Notes: generated from the letters alone by a model not told the origin. Positions 47,680-56,595 are shown, counted from the first letter of the stretch. The stretch is DNA of 64,000 nucleotides from Flagellimonas ochracea (GCF_009903685.1 NZ_JAAABI010000007.1:1-64000); one strand, 5' to 3'. Program-made: numbers and translations.

Positions 47680-48961
47680 TTTTGATCAAAGGTAATAACA
47701 ATGTGATTTTTGTTCCTTTCCCGGGTTCACTGTCAAGCACAATTTTACCTTTAAAGCCTTGCACCACTTTTTTCACATAGCTCAAGCCCAACCCATATCC
47801 TTTTACGCTGTGTTCATCTCCATTGCTTACCCGGTAGTATTTTTTAAAAATTTGTTCCTGGTCTTCTTTTGAAATACCTTTTCCGTTATCCGTTATCCTG
47901 ATTTCCAAGTTGTTTTTGTAAAGAATGGCTTGTAAGATGATTTTGGGATTTTCAGCATACTTTTTGGCGTTATCCAACAAATTGTTGATTGCATTTTCTA
48001 AATGAAATCGCTCAACATTAATCAAATATTGACCTTTTTCCAAAGAATACTCAAAGGCCGTTCCATCAATTGAGGACAGCGTTTCGAATTCTTGGCAGAG
48101 CTTTAAAAGGTATGGCTTAAAATCAATTTTTTGAAGGGTCATCACATTTTTGTGCTCTAGGCTTCCCAGTTCCAAGACTTTATCAATATGACCGCTCAGC
48201 CGTTCCGTTTGTTGTTTGATCAATGAAATGACATGCTGCTGTTTCGAGCTGGCTTCCTCTTCTAGCAATTTTGTGGCCAGACTGATGGAAAAAACTGGAG
48301 TCTTGAGTTCATGGGTCAAATTATTGATGAACTCGTTGGTAGTGGTGATAACATTGCGTTGCCAATAATAGGTGCGAAGTGCCCAGATAATGGCAGCTAT
48401 TATGCCTATAATAAAAAGTATGCTGGGAAGGGTCAACCCATTAAGTTGTCTTAAGAAGTAGTTGTTTAAATTTTTGAAATGCAGTTCCAGTACCAATCTT
48501 TTGTCCATGAGTTCTGGCAGATACCCATATAACTCAATGGGGTAGGAAGCGAAATTGTCCTTTCTTTTTAAATCCGTTGGGGATTGCAAGTAGTAAATAC
48601 TATCCTTGGAGTACAGATTGTACGTGAAGTGGGCCTCCAGACCATGATTCACGAGTTTTTCGGTAAGAAAATCATTTAAAAAATGACTGGACGCATCCTG
48701 TACGCTGTCCAAACTCAGGTTGAAATAGGAATCATCTTCTTTTATAGCTTTGCCAACTAAAAATGTAAGTTGGTTTTGCGTGCCGAGACCTTCTTTTATT
48801 TCATTGGCAGCATCTTGTACTTTTCGATTGAATTGTACTTTGGCCAAGCTCAGGCCAATTTGAAGATATTGGTATTGCACCACGGCCAGTCCAAATAACG
48901 ACACCGTAAAAATTATGATATAGATGTTCCGCTTTTTCAAATCATTGACTAAGTAAATCAA
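47663..48961 (-). CDS. Sensor histidine kinase
   Basis: 432 residues. TM1 about 12-33, an extracytoplasmic sensor region (about 35-175), TM2 about 178-198, then HisKA with phospho-acceptor H217 in LTHELKTPVFSI and HATPase with NAINNLLDNAKKY (N box), ITDNGKGISKEDQEQIFKKYYRV (G1) and GYGLGLSYVKKV (G2). The layout resembles Bacteroides RprX. There is no usable ATG: TTG at 48961 (MIYLVNDLKK) is taken, with TTG at 48940 as alternative. The sensed signal is unknown. Confidence 0.88.
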   Translation of the reverse strand: MIYLVNDLKKRNIYIIIFTVSLFGLAVVQYQYLQIGLSLAKVQFNRKVQDAANEIKEGLGTQNQLTFLVGKAIKEDDSYFNLSLDSVQDASSHFLNDFLTEKLVNHGLEAHFTYNLYSKDSIYYLQSPTDLKRKDNFASYPIELYGYLPELMDKRLVLELHFKNLNNYFLRQLNGLTLPSILFIIGIIAAIIWALRTYYWQRNVITTTNEFINNLTHELKTPVFSISLATKLLEEEASSKQQHVISLIKQQTERLSGHIDKVLELGSLEHKNVMTLQKIDFKPYLLKLCQEFETLSSIDGTAFEYSLEKGQYLINVERFHLENAINNLLDNAKKYAENPKIILQAILYKNNLEIRITDNGKGISKEDQEQIFKKYYRVSNGDEHSVKGYGLGLSYVKKVVQGFKGKIVLDSEPGKGTKITLLLPLIKNGKDL

Positions 48962-49003
48962 ATATATCCATTCCTTAAGTCTCCTTAATTTTTCATTAAT
49001 AGA

Positions 49004-49043
49004 ATTAACCGTTGCTTAAGGCTAGTTACTTTTCTATTAACCG
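49004..49043. repeat. Direct repeat ATTAACCG upstream of the sensor kinase
   Basis: ATTAACCG occurs at 49004-49011 and 49036-49043, 32 bases apart (three helical turns), with CCTTAAG (about 48973) and CTTAAGG (about 49015) as an inverted pair nearby. This 173-base gap lies between the sensor kinase and DoxX-like starts; the repeats may be regulator sites, but chance cannot be excluded. Confidence 0.35.
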
Positions 49044-49135
49044 CACTATATCTTTTGTACTCCTATATTGCCTACAATTTGAAATACGGTTTAGTAACGA
49101 CCCCGAATTACGGCCGTTTAAGATAGCTGAATTTA

Positions 49136-49672
49136 ATGACAACCCGACCATTTTGGAAGCACATGAAATCGAATAGCAAGAACAACTTTTTATCTATTTC
49201 CATAGGTTTCGTATACCTGTGGTTCGGCATGCTGAAATTTTTTCCTGATTTAAGTCCCGCAGAGGGATTGGCCAAGAATACCATTCATTCCCTAACGCTG
49301 GGGATTATCCCAGATGATGTTTCCATCCTCTTATTGGCGCTATGGGAAACGTTGATAGGTACTTTTTTGATTGTGAGACTTCTTCGGAGAACGGCCGTTT
49401 TACTAGCACTGATACATATGGTGTTCACTTTTGCCCCGCTCTTGCTATTCCCGGATGAAACTTTTAATCAAGGACCATTTTACTTGACCCTTTTGGGGCA
49501 GTATATCATGAAAAACCTCATCATTGTAGCAGCCTTGGTGCTGTTATATAAGGAGGAAACTGTGCATGCCAAAAAAGGACAGCTTTCCAATGCTTTGGGA
49601 TTAAAGGTTAGTTTTCAAAAATTTCTTCAAAGAAATATACCATTCGTTGCCAAGCACGTGCATCGGCCATAG
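49136..49672 (+). CDS. DoxX-like membrane protein
   Basis: 178 residues with four TM helices: FLSISIGFVYLWFGMLKFFP, VSILLLALWETLIGTFLIV, TAVLLALIHMVFTFAPLLLF and LGQYIMKNLIIVAALVLLY. The FGxLKF and WE-x2-IG patterns suit the DoxX/DoxD family. M10 is an alternative start. The last 22 residues (after VSFQKF) are coded in DNA that also encodes, on the opposite strand, the C-terminus of the dienelactone hydrolase, a 65-base convergent overlap; the tail may be an extension after loss of an older stop. Confidence 0.7.
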   Translation: MTTRPFWKHMKSNSKNNFLSISIGFVYLWFGMLKFFPDLSPAEGLAKNTIHSLTLGIIPDDVSILLLALWETLIGTFLIVRLLRRTAVLLALIHMVFTFAPLLLFPDETFNQGPFYLTLLGQYIMKNLIIVAALVLLYKEETVHAKKGQLSNALGLKVSFQKFLQRNIPFVAKHVHRP

Positions 49673-50327
49673 GGTTGTAGTTCATACCCTGTTCAGGACT
49701 ATTTGCATTAGGGTTGGTAAAGGCATGGCCGGTATGCCCAAAAATATCCATTTCCCAAACAGCATTTCTTTCGGTTAGTTCTTCAGCAAGCATATTGATG
49801 TCTTTTGGCAAGGCTAGGGGGTCTTCCCAGCCGTGCAAGACCAAGATTTTGGCATTGATATCTCCTTGGTGATTTAAGCCCGGCGAGTCAAAAATACCAT
49901 GAAAACTTACTATGCCATTGATGATTAGTCCAGATCGGGCCAGATCCAATACACACTTGCCACCAAAACAAAATCCAATGGCTCCGACCTTGGCGCTATC
50001 GGCCAGTTCATGTTTTTTGATGTTGTTCAATGCCAATATCAAACGATTTAAGAGCTCCTGTCTATCGGCCAACATTTGATTCATAAGTGTTTCGGCTTCT
50101 GAAGCGTCTGCTGCCCTTGTTCCTTTCCCGTAAACATCTAGAGCCAATGCCAAATAGCCCATCTCAGCCAACTTTTTGGCTTTTTCCGTTTCAAATTGTG
50201 TTTGTCCCATCCAAGTATGGGCAACCAAAACCACAGGTCTTTTATCTTTAATGGCATCATCAAAAGCGATAACTCCTTCGTAGGATTGGATAGCGTCGTT
50301 GTAGGAGTATTTTTCAGTTTTTATCAT
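49608..50327 (-). CDS. Dienelactone hydrolase family protein
   Basis: 239 residues of the α/β-hydrolase DLH family. Nucleophile Cys in AIGFCFGGKC, acid Asp in LHGWEDPLALP and His in FGHTGHAFTNP form the catalytic triad. Start chosen at MIKTEKYSYND; the upstream in-frame extension is unlike the family. It begins 28 bases after the cyclophilin stop on the same strand, and its end overlaps the DoxX-like gene by 65 bases. Confidence 0.85.
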   Translation of the reverse strand: MIKTEKYSYNDAIQSYEGVIAFDDAIKDKRPVVLVAHTWMGQTQFETEKAKKLAEMGYLALALDVYGKGTRAADASEAETLMNQMLADRQELLNRLILALNNIKKHELADSAKVGAIGFCFGGKCVLDLARSGLIINGIVSFHGIFDSPGLNHQGDINAKILVLHGWEDPLALPKDINMLAEELTERNAVWEMDIFGHTGHAFTNPNANSPEQGMNYNPMADARAWQRMVYFFEEIFEN

Positions 50328-50355
50328 GGCATTCGATTTTAGATCAATAACGGTT

Positions 50356-51075
50356 TTACAATACTTCAACGCTTAAAATGTACACGTTTTGCCAGGGCCA
50401 ATCACCATCTCCCACAGGAACATTGTTTATGGCATCCACGACATCCATTCCTTCAACTACACGGCCAAATGGGGTATAGGAGCCATCCAAATGGTAGGAT
50501 CCCGGCTTGGTAACGACGATAAAAAATTCATAGGGAGAGGCCAATTTATGCGGGTTGTCGCGCTCGCTGCTCGGCATCGATATAACACCCCGGTGATGTT
50601 TGTATCCCTTTTTGGCATCTGGAGGCAGTAAATACCTTCCTATTGCCCTTCTTTTTCTTGGTGTTTTTTTATCATCGGAATTTCCGCCCTGAATGATGAA
50701 ATCTTTCACCACACGGTGAAATTGGGTACTGTCAAAATATTTTTTTCTGGCCAAGTAGATAAAGTTGGCCTTGTGATAGGGAACATCATCATAGAGCAGT
50801 ACGGTAAAACTTCCCATTGTTGTTGTGACCTTCACCTTATTTTTCTTTAATTCCTTGGCGTAGTTAAAAAAGAAATCAATCGCATTTTCCTCGGAGAGCA
50901 CAAAAGCTTCCTCCTTTTTTTCCTCTGGTTCCTCCCCAGGACTTTCTAAAGGTATGGAGTCTTTTTTCACTTGCTCTTTTTTGGGAGCAGGTTCCGTTTT
51001 TTTAGTTTTTTCTCCGCAGGAGACCAAAAAAAATAATAGTATACTTGTAAGTAAAGCCGATTGTTTTAGCAACAT
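50356..51075 (-). CDS. Lipoprotein cyclophilin-type peptidyl-prolyl isomerase
   Basis: 239 residues. Lipobox FFLVSC (Cys17) followed by a Lys/Glu/Pro-rich tether of about 50 residues, then a cyclophilin domain (about 70-239): TTMGSFTVLLYDDVPYHKANFIYLA, the active-site FHRVVKDFIIQGGN, and TPFGRVVEGMDVVDAINNVP. It probably folds outer-membrane or periplasmic proteins. The ATG at 51075 (CATG) overlaps the ATG of the divergent Nudix gene. A TTG at 51084 is a less likely start. Confidence 0.88.
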   Translation of the reverse strand: MLLKQSALLTSILLFFLVSCGEKTKKTEPAPKKEQVKKDSIPLESPGEEPEEKKEEAFVLSEENAIDFFFNYAKELKKNKVKVTTTMGSFTVLLYDDVPYHKANFIYLARKKYFDSTQFHRVVKDFIIQGGNSDDKKTPRKRRAIGRYLLPPDAKKGYKHHRGVISMPSSERDNPHKLASPYEFFIVVTKPGSYHLDGSYTPFGRVVEGMDVVDAINNVPVGDGDWPWQNVYILSVEVL

Positions 51076-51715
51076 GGATTTCAATGAATTTTATCAAGCA
51101 GCATTAAAAATAAAAAATCTACCACTACCCGGCACGGATTCGCATTATAAAATGTCCCCGACATTAAGGATCGAGTGGTTAAAGTCCCATAAGGTTGAAA
51201 AGATGAACCCTAAAAAGGCTGGTGTCATGGCACTTTTTTATCCAGATGCATCGCAAGTTACACGTTTGCTGCTCATTTTACGGAAAGCATATCAAGGGGT
51301 CCATTCCAACCAAATAGGATTTCCTGGTGGCAAAGTTGAAGATGTTGATAGCGATTTGATGGAGACTGCGCTTCGTGAAACACATGAGGAAGTGGGCGTT
51401 CCGCCTTCCGCTGTTGAGGTCATTAAAGAGTTGAGTGAAGTATACATTCCGCCCAGCAACTTTATGGTTCGCCCCTTTATGGGGATATATCATGAACCAC
51501 GGCCTTTTGTTATCGAAGAAAGTGAAGTGGAACGTTTGGTTGAGGTATATTTACACGATTTTCTGGACGATTCCAACCATATTGAAGAAGTTTTGAGTAC
51601 TTCCTATGCAAAAAATATCCACGTACCGGCTTATAAACTAAATGGTTATACGGTTTGGGGAGCTACAGCTATGATGCTGAGTGAAATCAAGGAACTCTTG
51701 CAGAAAGCACTTTAA
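51074..51715 (+). CDS. Nudix hydrolase, CoA pyrophosphatase-like
   Basis: 213 residues. The UPF0035-type motif LILRKAYQGVHSNQIGFPGG precedes the Nudix box GGKVEDVDSDLMETALRETHEEVG; this combination marks CoA pyrophosphatases (NudL/YeaB group). The box has one residue more than the canonical spacing. Residues MDFNEFYQAALKIKNLPLPG fit the family N-terminus, fixing the start at 51074. The start codon shares CATG with that of the divergent cyclophilin lipoprotein. Confidence 0.86.
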   Translation: MDFNEFYQAALKIKNLPLPGTDSHYKMSPTLRIEWLKSHKVEKMNPKKAGVMALFYPDASQVTRLLLILRKAYQGVHSNQIGFPGGKVEDVDSDLMETALRETHEEVGVPPSAVEVIKELSEVYIPPSNFMVRPFMGIYHEPRPFVIEESEVERLVEVYLHDFLDDSNHIEEVLSTSYAKNIHVPAYKLNGYTVWGATAMMLSEIKELLQKAL

Positions 51716-51753
51716 ACTCTAATTTGTAAATTTACTTTTCAACAAATACCCCC

Positions 51754-52566
51754 ATGAGCCTATTCAAAAAGAATCCTTTTGGTCATATTCTATTCCTGAA
51801 ACGTTGGTTGATCCGTATTGCGGGAATGATCACCCATCAACGATACAAAGGTTTCAACACCTTAGAAATTGAAGGCTCTCAAGTTATTCGTGACCTTCCC
51901 GATACCAATGTACTTTTTGTAAGCAACCATCAAACCTATTTTGCGGACGTAGTGGCTATGTTCCACGTTTTCAATGCAAGCTTAAGTGGCAGGGAAGACA
52001 GTATTAAAAACCTAGGTTATCTCTGGAACCCAAAGCTTAACATTTATTACGTGGCAGCCAAAGAGACTATGAAAAAAAGCCTTTTGACCAAAATTCTCGC
52101 TTATGCAGGATCTATTAGCATAGAGCGTACCTGGCGCGCGGAGGGTAAAGATGTGCAGCGACAGGTGAAGTTCAGCGACATAAGCAACATTGCAAAAGCA
52201 TTGGATGACGGATGGGTAATTACTTTTCCCCAAGGGACCACGACCCCCTGGAAACCCCTGCGAAAGGGTACTGCCCACATTATTAAGCATTACAAGCCTG
52301 TGGTAGTTCCAGTGGTGATTGATGGATTTAGGCGTTCTTTCGATAAGAAGGGGTTACGGGTCAAGAAGAAGGGAATTCTGCAGTCCATGCACATCAAGGA
52401 ACCCTTGGAAATTGATTATGAAAATGAATCCATTGAGTCCATCTTGGAGAAGCTGGAATATGCCATTGAACAGCATCCTTCATTTTTAAAGGTTATTTCC
52501 CAAGAAGAGTTGGCCGAATATGAGGCCGAACATCAAAAAAGGAAATACAGTTATCGGGGAGATTAA
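51754..52566 (+). CDS. 1-acyl-glycerol-3-phosphate acyltransferase-like (PlsC)
   Basis: 270 residues. The PlsC acyltransferase core shows NHQTYFADVVAMFHVF (about 57-72) and FPQGTTTPWKPLRKGTAHI (about 154-172), then VVPVVIDGFRRSF. Both catalytic blocks deviate from the textbook: HX5D rather than HX4D, and FPQGT instead of FPEGT. It probably acylates lysophosphatidate or an aminolipid in the inner membrane. It follows the Nudix gene by 38 bases and shares TTAA with the convergent membrane gene (4-base stop overlap). Confidence 0.82.
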   Translation: MSLFKKNPFGHILFLKRWLIRIAGMITHQRYKGFNTLEIEGSQVIRDLPDTNVLFVSNHQTYFADVVAMFHVFNASLSGREDSIKNLGYLWNPKLNIYYVAAKETMKKSLLTKILAYAGSISIERTWRAEGKDVQRQVKFSDISNIAKALDDGWVITFPQGTTTPWKPLRKGTAHIIKHYKPVVVPVVIDGFRRSFDKKGLRVKKKGILQSMHIKEPLEIDYENESIESILEKLEYAIEQHPSFLKVISQEELAEYEAEHQKRKYSYRGD

Positions 52567-53210
52567 ACCTCCAGCTTTTGCAACTCCCGATAGTTTTTTC
52601 TTAGTTTTCTTGTCAAAAGCCCATACAACAGGAAGTAAATACCTCCCAAGGCAACTGTGAACAGTACACCAAAAATGGCAAAGCTGGCCATAATGATCAT
52701 TTTCGCCTCATTCGCTGGTAAAGAGGCCATTTTCCCTGTTAAACCAAGCGCTTCCAAAACGTTATCGGTAAAGTAAATACCTACAATAAGCAAAACAAAG
52801 GTCAGCAAGACCATGGATAAGGAAAATATGACATAGTGCTTCACGGTTTTACGAGTTCTCAAGATGTTGGAAGTAAGCTGTCTCGCATTGTCCAACACTG
52901 AAATTTCACGGTACCTTTTATAGAATTGATAGATGAAGTAAAAGATGACAAGATATTGAACTATACTTACCACGAGGATGACATTGGACAATCCCAAATC
53001 GGAATATAGATCCAGATTGTTGCGCATAGATGGAACGAGGTAGAGCAAATGGGGGAGTATAAACTCTATGATACTGATATAAAAAATCCACTTGACTATG
53101 GAAGATGATTTTTTCCAAATCATTTTATAGATTTCATCATAGGACAGTTTGGGAAGTTCAGCGTCCCTTTTTTGCCAGTCCTTTTTTAAGAGTTCCAGTT
53201 CATCCAGCAT
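52563..53210 (-). CDS. Membrane protein downstream of ECF sigma factor (anti-sigma candidate)
   Basis: 215 residues. N-terminal cytosolic helix (MLDELELLKKDWQKRDAELPKLSYDEIYKMIWKKSS) then four TM helices (IVKWIFYISIIEFILPHLLYL, VILVVSIVQYLVIFYFIY, YVIFSLSMVLLTFVLLIVGIYF, IMASFAIFGVLFTVALGGIYFLL). No zinc anti-sigma motif. It starts 3 bases after the sigma gene stop, so it is likely the sigma factor's partner, but that is inference from position. Confidence 0.7.
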   Translation of the reverse strand: MLDELELLKKDWQKRDAELPKLSYDEIYKMIWKKSSSIVKWIFYISIIEFILPHLLYLVPSMRNNLDLYSDLGLSNVILVVSIVQYLVIFYFIYQFYKRYREISVLDNARQLTSNILRTRKTVKHYVIFSLSMVLLTFVLLIVGIYFTDNVLEALGLTGKMASLPANEAKMIIMASFAIFGVLFTVALGGIYFLLYGLLTRKLRKNYRELQKLEV

Positions 53211-53213
53211 ATT

Positions 53214-53708
53214 CTAAGGATTTAGTATGGTTCTTAATTTATTTTTTACTCGGTTCATTTTTACTCTTGCGTTAACCTCTGTTATACCCAAAGTTTCTGA
53301 TATTTCGGTATAATCTTTATCCTCAAGGTAAAGAAATACCAGTGCCTTGTCCACATCGTTCAATTGTTTTATGGCATTGTACATCAGTTTAAGCTGTCTT
53401 TCCTCGGTATCGTCATATTCGTTTGCTTTAATTTTGAAGATTACCGAATCATAGTCTTGGGTTTGGACTCTTCTTTTTGATTTTCTGTACAACGTAATGG
53501 CGGTATTCAAGGCCACTCGGTACATCCAAGTACTAAATTTGGAATCTCCCCTAAATTTCGGATATGCCTTCCATAATTGAATGGTTATCTCTTGGAACAA
53601 ATCGTTATGAGAATCCTTGTCGTTGGTATACAACGTGCACACTTTATGAACAATGTTCTGATTGCTCTCGAGCTCCGTTACAAAACGATGTTCCAGTTCT
53701 TTGTTCAC
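53214..53708 (-). CDS. ECF-type RNA polymerase sigma factor
   Basis: 164 residues. Region 2: DSHNDLFQEITIQLWKAYPKFRGDSKFSTWMYRVALNTAI; region 4: LNDVDKALVFLYLEDKDYTEISETLGITEVNARVKMNRVKNKL. A complete ECF sigma factor. The downstream membrane protein is 3 bases away. Second ECF/membrane pair in the window, unrelated in its partner to the first. Confidence 0.88.
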   Translation of the reverse strand: MNKELEHRFVTELESNQNIVHKVCTLYTNDKDSHNDLFQEITIQLWKAYPKFRGDSKFSTWMYRVALNTAITLYRKSKRRVQTQDYDSVIFKIKANEYDDTEERQLKLMYNAIKQLNDVDKALVFLYLEDKDYTEISETLGITEVNARVKMNRVKNKLRTILNP

Positions 53709-53770
53709 TTAGGTTGGTAAGTTTGCCTAATAAGTATGATTACCACCACGTTTGTTACATCCTAGATTGA

Positions 53771-55198
53771 TTATTTTCGATAATCGAGTGCGGGTGGTCT
53801 ATTGCCCAATAGCGGAGTGTATGTAAAATCCTTGCCCCTGCGCTCTTCAAGCTCGGCCTTTGCTTTGGCCACCACATTAGGATTGTCAAAAAGGTCCATG
53901 GCTGTCATCGTCAATGTTTTGGCCGCCACCATCATGCCCTTTGTTCCTATGGAAGTGCCTCCGGCAGCTACAGCCTGCCAGCTATGGGCTGGAGTTCCCG
54001 GTACCCAAGTAGCCGCTCCCATGCCAACGGTAGGCACAGTGAAGCTTACATCACCTACATCAGTAGATCCGTAGGCCCGGGCTTCTTCCATGTAGGGTTG
54101 TATTTCTTCTGCTCTGGACATATCCAATTGATCATATCCAAGGCTTTTGGATATTTTCTCGGCAAACTGCCTTTCTTCATCCGAGTAGGTTACGCCTCCT
54201 ACTTTGGTGAGGTTATCGTGCATTATTTTCTGAAGCGTAAGATTTGGCAAAAGCTCATGGGTGCCCCCAATCATTTCATAATCCATGGTGGTACCTGTGC
54301 CCAGGGCGGCTCCTTCCGCTGCTTTCACGATTCGGTCAAAAATATCGATTACTACATCCCTTTTGCCATGTCTTGCATAATAATAAACCTCTGCAAAATC
54401 GGGGACGACGTTCGGCGCTTTACCTCCATCTGTTATTACATAATGAATTCTTGCATCTTGGGGAATATGCTCACGCATCATATTGACCATGGCATTCATC
54501 GCCTCTACACCATCCAAAGCAGAACGACCACGCTCGGGAGCTCCGGCTGCATGGGCCGAAACACCATGAAATCTGAATTTAGCTGATTTGTTGGCCAAGG
54601 CAGCTCCAGCGCTTGCGGCATTCTGGGAACTTGGGTGCCAGTGAAGGGCGGCATCTACATCGTTAAATACACCCTCTCGAACCATATATACTTTTCCAGA
54701 GCCTCCTTCTTCGGCAGGGCAACCATAAAATCGAATGGTTCCTTGTTTTTTATTGGATTTCAGCCAATTCTTAACTGCTATAGCGGCTGCAGCAGAAGCT
54801 GTACCAAAAAGATGATGGCCACAAGCATGACCTGCCGCTTTGCCAGCCGATTTTTTTTCGGGGACTGCCTGTTGCGACAATCCAGGCAGGGCATCATATT
54901 CACCCAAAATTGCAATCACCGGATATCCGGAACCATATTCTGCCATAAACGCCGTTGGAATGCCTGCAATACCGGTCCGTATTGAAAAACCTGCTTCCTT
55001 AAGCTCGCCTTGCAATAAAGCAGCACTTTTTTCTTCCAAATAGCCCATCTCGGCAAGATCCCAAATGTTATGGGCCAGGTCACCATATGCTTGGGTTTTA
55101 TTGTTAAGTTCTTTCAAAATGACATCTCTATTTTCTTGAGCTGAGATAAAGGCATTGGTCAAAATAAGCAAGCTCCAAACAGACAGTATTTTTTTCAT
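53771..55198 (-). CDS. Secreted M20 family amidohydrolase (AbgB-like)
   Basis: 475 residues with signal peptide MKKILSVWSLLILTNAFISAQ. M20/M40 peptidase features: VIAILGEYDALPGLSQ, GHACGHHLFGTAS with metal ligands, FYGCPAEEGGSGKVYMVREG and an insertion domain, and DVGDVSFTVPT near the C-terminus. It resembles the p-aminobenzoyl-glutamate/indoleacetyl-amino acid hydrolase group; export suggests a peptide or amide scavenging role. ATG at 55198 is chosen because the signal begins there. Confidence 0.87.
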   Translation of the reverse strand: MKKILSVWSLLILTNAFISAQENRDVILKELNNKTQAYGDLAHNIWDLAEMGYLEEKSAALLQGELKEAGFSIRTGIAGIPTAFMAEYGSGYPVIAILGEYDALPGLSQQAVPEKKSAGKAAGHACGHHLFGTASAAAAIAVKNWLKSNKKQGTIRFYGCPAEEGGSGKVYMVREGVFNDVDAALHWHPSSQNAASAGAALANKSAKFRFHGVSAHAAGAPERGRSALDGVEAMNAMVNMMREHIPQDARIHYVITDGGKAPNVVPDFAEVYYYARHGKRDVVIDIFDRIVKAAEGAALGTGTTMDYEMIGGTHELLPNLTLQKIMHDNLTKVGGVTYSDEERQFAEKISKSLGYDQLDMSRAEEIQPYMEEARAYGSTDVGDVSFTVPTVGMGAATWVPGTPAHSWQAVAAGGTSIGTKGMMVAAKTLTMTAMDLFDNPNVVAKAKAELEERRGKDFTYTPLLGNRPPALDYRK

Positions 55199-55274
55199 GG
55201 AAGTGTTTTTATGAATTAGCATTTAAAGATAGCAAAAAACCTGTCCCAAGTTGGGTGGGCCTTTTGGGATTATG

Positions 55275-55282
55275 TAAATTTG
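55275..55282 (+). promoter_or_regulatory. -7 promoter box for the NADH dehydrogenase gene
   Basis: TAAATTTG, exact TAnnTTTG, followed by five C and the ATG at 55288, an arrangement matching guaA and rlmD. Confidence 0.65.
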
Positions 55283-55287
55283 CCCCC

Positions 55288-56595
55288 ATGTCGGCCATGA
55301 ATATTCCACAATCCAGTTTTCCACGAATCATTATAATAGGAGGGGGCTTTGGCGGTATCGCCCTAGCTAAGAAATTGAGCAAGAAAGAAGTACAGGTGGT
55401 ACTGTTGGACCGCCACAACTATCATACATTCCAGCCGCTCTTATATCAAGTGTCAACAGGAGGATTGGAACCCGATTCCATCGCCTATCCCATTCGAAAG
55501 GTTCTTCAAGGATATCCCAACTTTTATTTTCGATTGGCAGAAGTATTTCAAATACATACTGAGGACAGGACGGTGGAAACCAATATCGGGACCATTGGGT
55601 ACGATTATCTTGTGGTGGCGACAGGTTCAGAGACCAATTTTTTTGGTAACAAAGGTATTGAAGAGAAGGGAATGGCCATGAAGACCATACCCCAATCGTT
55701 GAACCTACGAAGTTTGATTTTGGAAAATTTTGAACAGGCGCTATTGACCGATGATTTACATCAAAGGGATGCACTCATGAATTTTGTCATTGTGGGAGGA
55801 GGGCCCACGGGTGTGGAGCTGGCAGGTGCCCTTGCCGAAATAAAAAAAGGTATTCTCCCGAAAGACTACCCCGATTTGGATACACGTAGGGCCCAAATCA
55901 ATTTAGTTCAAGGGAGTGACCGTATACTTCCTGCCATGAGTGAAGTTGCCTCCCACAAAGCAGAACGTTTTTTGGAACAGTTGGGCGTTAATGTCTGGAA
56001 AGATATTAGAGTTACAGATTACGATGGTCAACGGGTTACAACCAGTACGAATACGAGTTTTGAGACCGCCACGTTGATTTGGGCCGCGGGAGTCCAAGCA
56101 GTTAATATACCCGGGCTTAATGGAAAGGAGCTGCTTTGCAGGGGAAATCGCCTAAAGGTGAACCGATATCATCAAGTGGAAGGTTTTGAGGAAATTTTTG
56201 CAATTGGCGATGTGGCCCAAATGGAAACAGAGGCATTTCCAAATGGACACCCTATGATGGCCCAACCGGCTATGCAACAGGGTAGAAATTTGGGAGAGAA
56301 CTTGGTAAGATTATTGGATGATAAACCCATGAAACCTTTTGTTTACCGAGATAAAGGGAGTATGGCCACTGTAGGGCGAAACAAAGCTGTGGTTGATTTG
56401 CCCAAAATTAAGTTCCAAGGGGTTTTCGCTTGGTTCGTTTGGATGTTTGTGCATCTTTATTTTTTGATAGGTTTTAGAAACAGATTGGTGGTTTTCATCA
56501 ACTGGGTTTACAACTACGTTCGTTTTGACCGCGAGGCTCGATTGATTATTCGTCCGTTTAAGAAACAATATCGAACATCCAAATCCAGAAATTGA
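55288..56595 (+). CDS. ndh: Type II NADH:quinone oxidoreductase (NDH-2)
   Basis: 435 residues. FAD-binding GxGxxG in RIIIIGGGFGGIALAK, second nucleotide site in NFVIVGGGPTGVELAGALAE, FAIGDVAQME for flavin contact, and a C-terminal hydrophobic/amphipathic stretch (FAWFVWMFVHLYFLIGFRN) that anchors NDH-2 to the inner membrane. It passes electrons from NADH to menaquinone without proton pumping. Start at 55288 agrees with the promoter box; 55297 is an alternative ATG. Confidence 0.9.
   Translation: MSAMNIPQSSFPRIIIIGGGFGGIALAKKLSKKEVQVVLLDRHNYHTFQPLLYQVSTGGLEPDSIAYPIRKVLQGYPNFYFRLAEVFQIHTEDRTVETNIGTIGYDYLVVATGSETNFFGNKGIEEKGMAMKTIPQSLNLRSLILENFEQALLTDDLHQRDALMNFVIVGGGPTGVELAGALAEIKKGILPKDYPDLDTRRAQINLVQGSDRILPAMSEVASHKAERFLEQLGVNVWKDIRVTDYDGQRVTTSTNTSFETATLIWAAGVQAVNIPGLNGKELLCRGNRLKVNRYHQVEGFEEIFAIGDVAQMETEAFPNGHPMMAQPAMQQGRNLGENLVRLLDDKPMKPFVYRDKGSMATVGRNKAVVDLPKIKFQGVFAWFVWMFVHLYFLIGFRNRLVVFINWVYNYVRFDREARLIIRPFKKQYRTSKSRN

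Noticed and set aside
50954..51073. Upstream extension of the Nudix gene by 40 codons
   Set aside because: The extension is antisense to the lipoprotein cyclophilin start and does not resemble the Nudix family.
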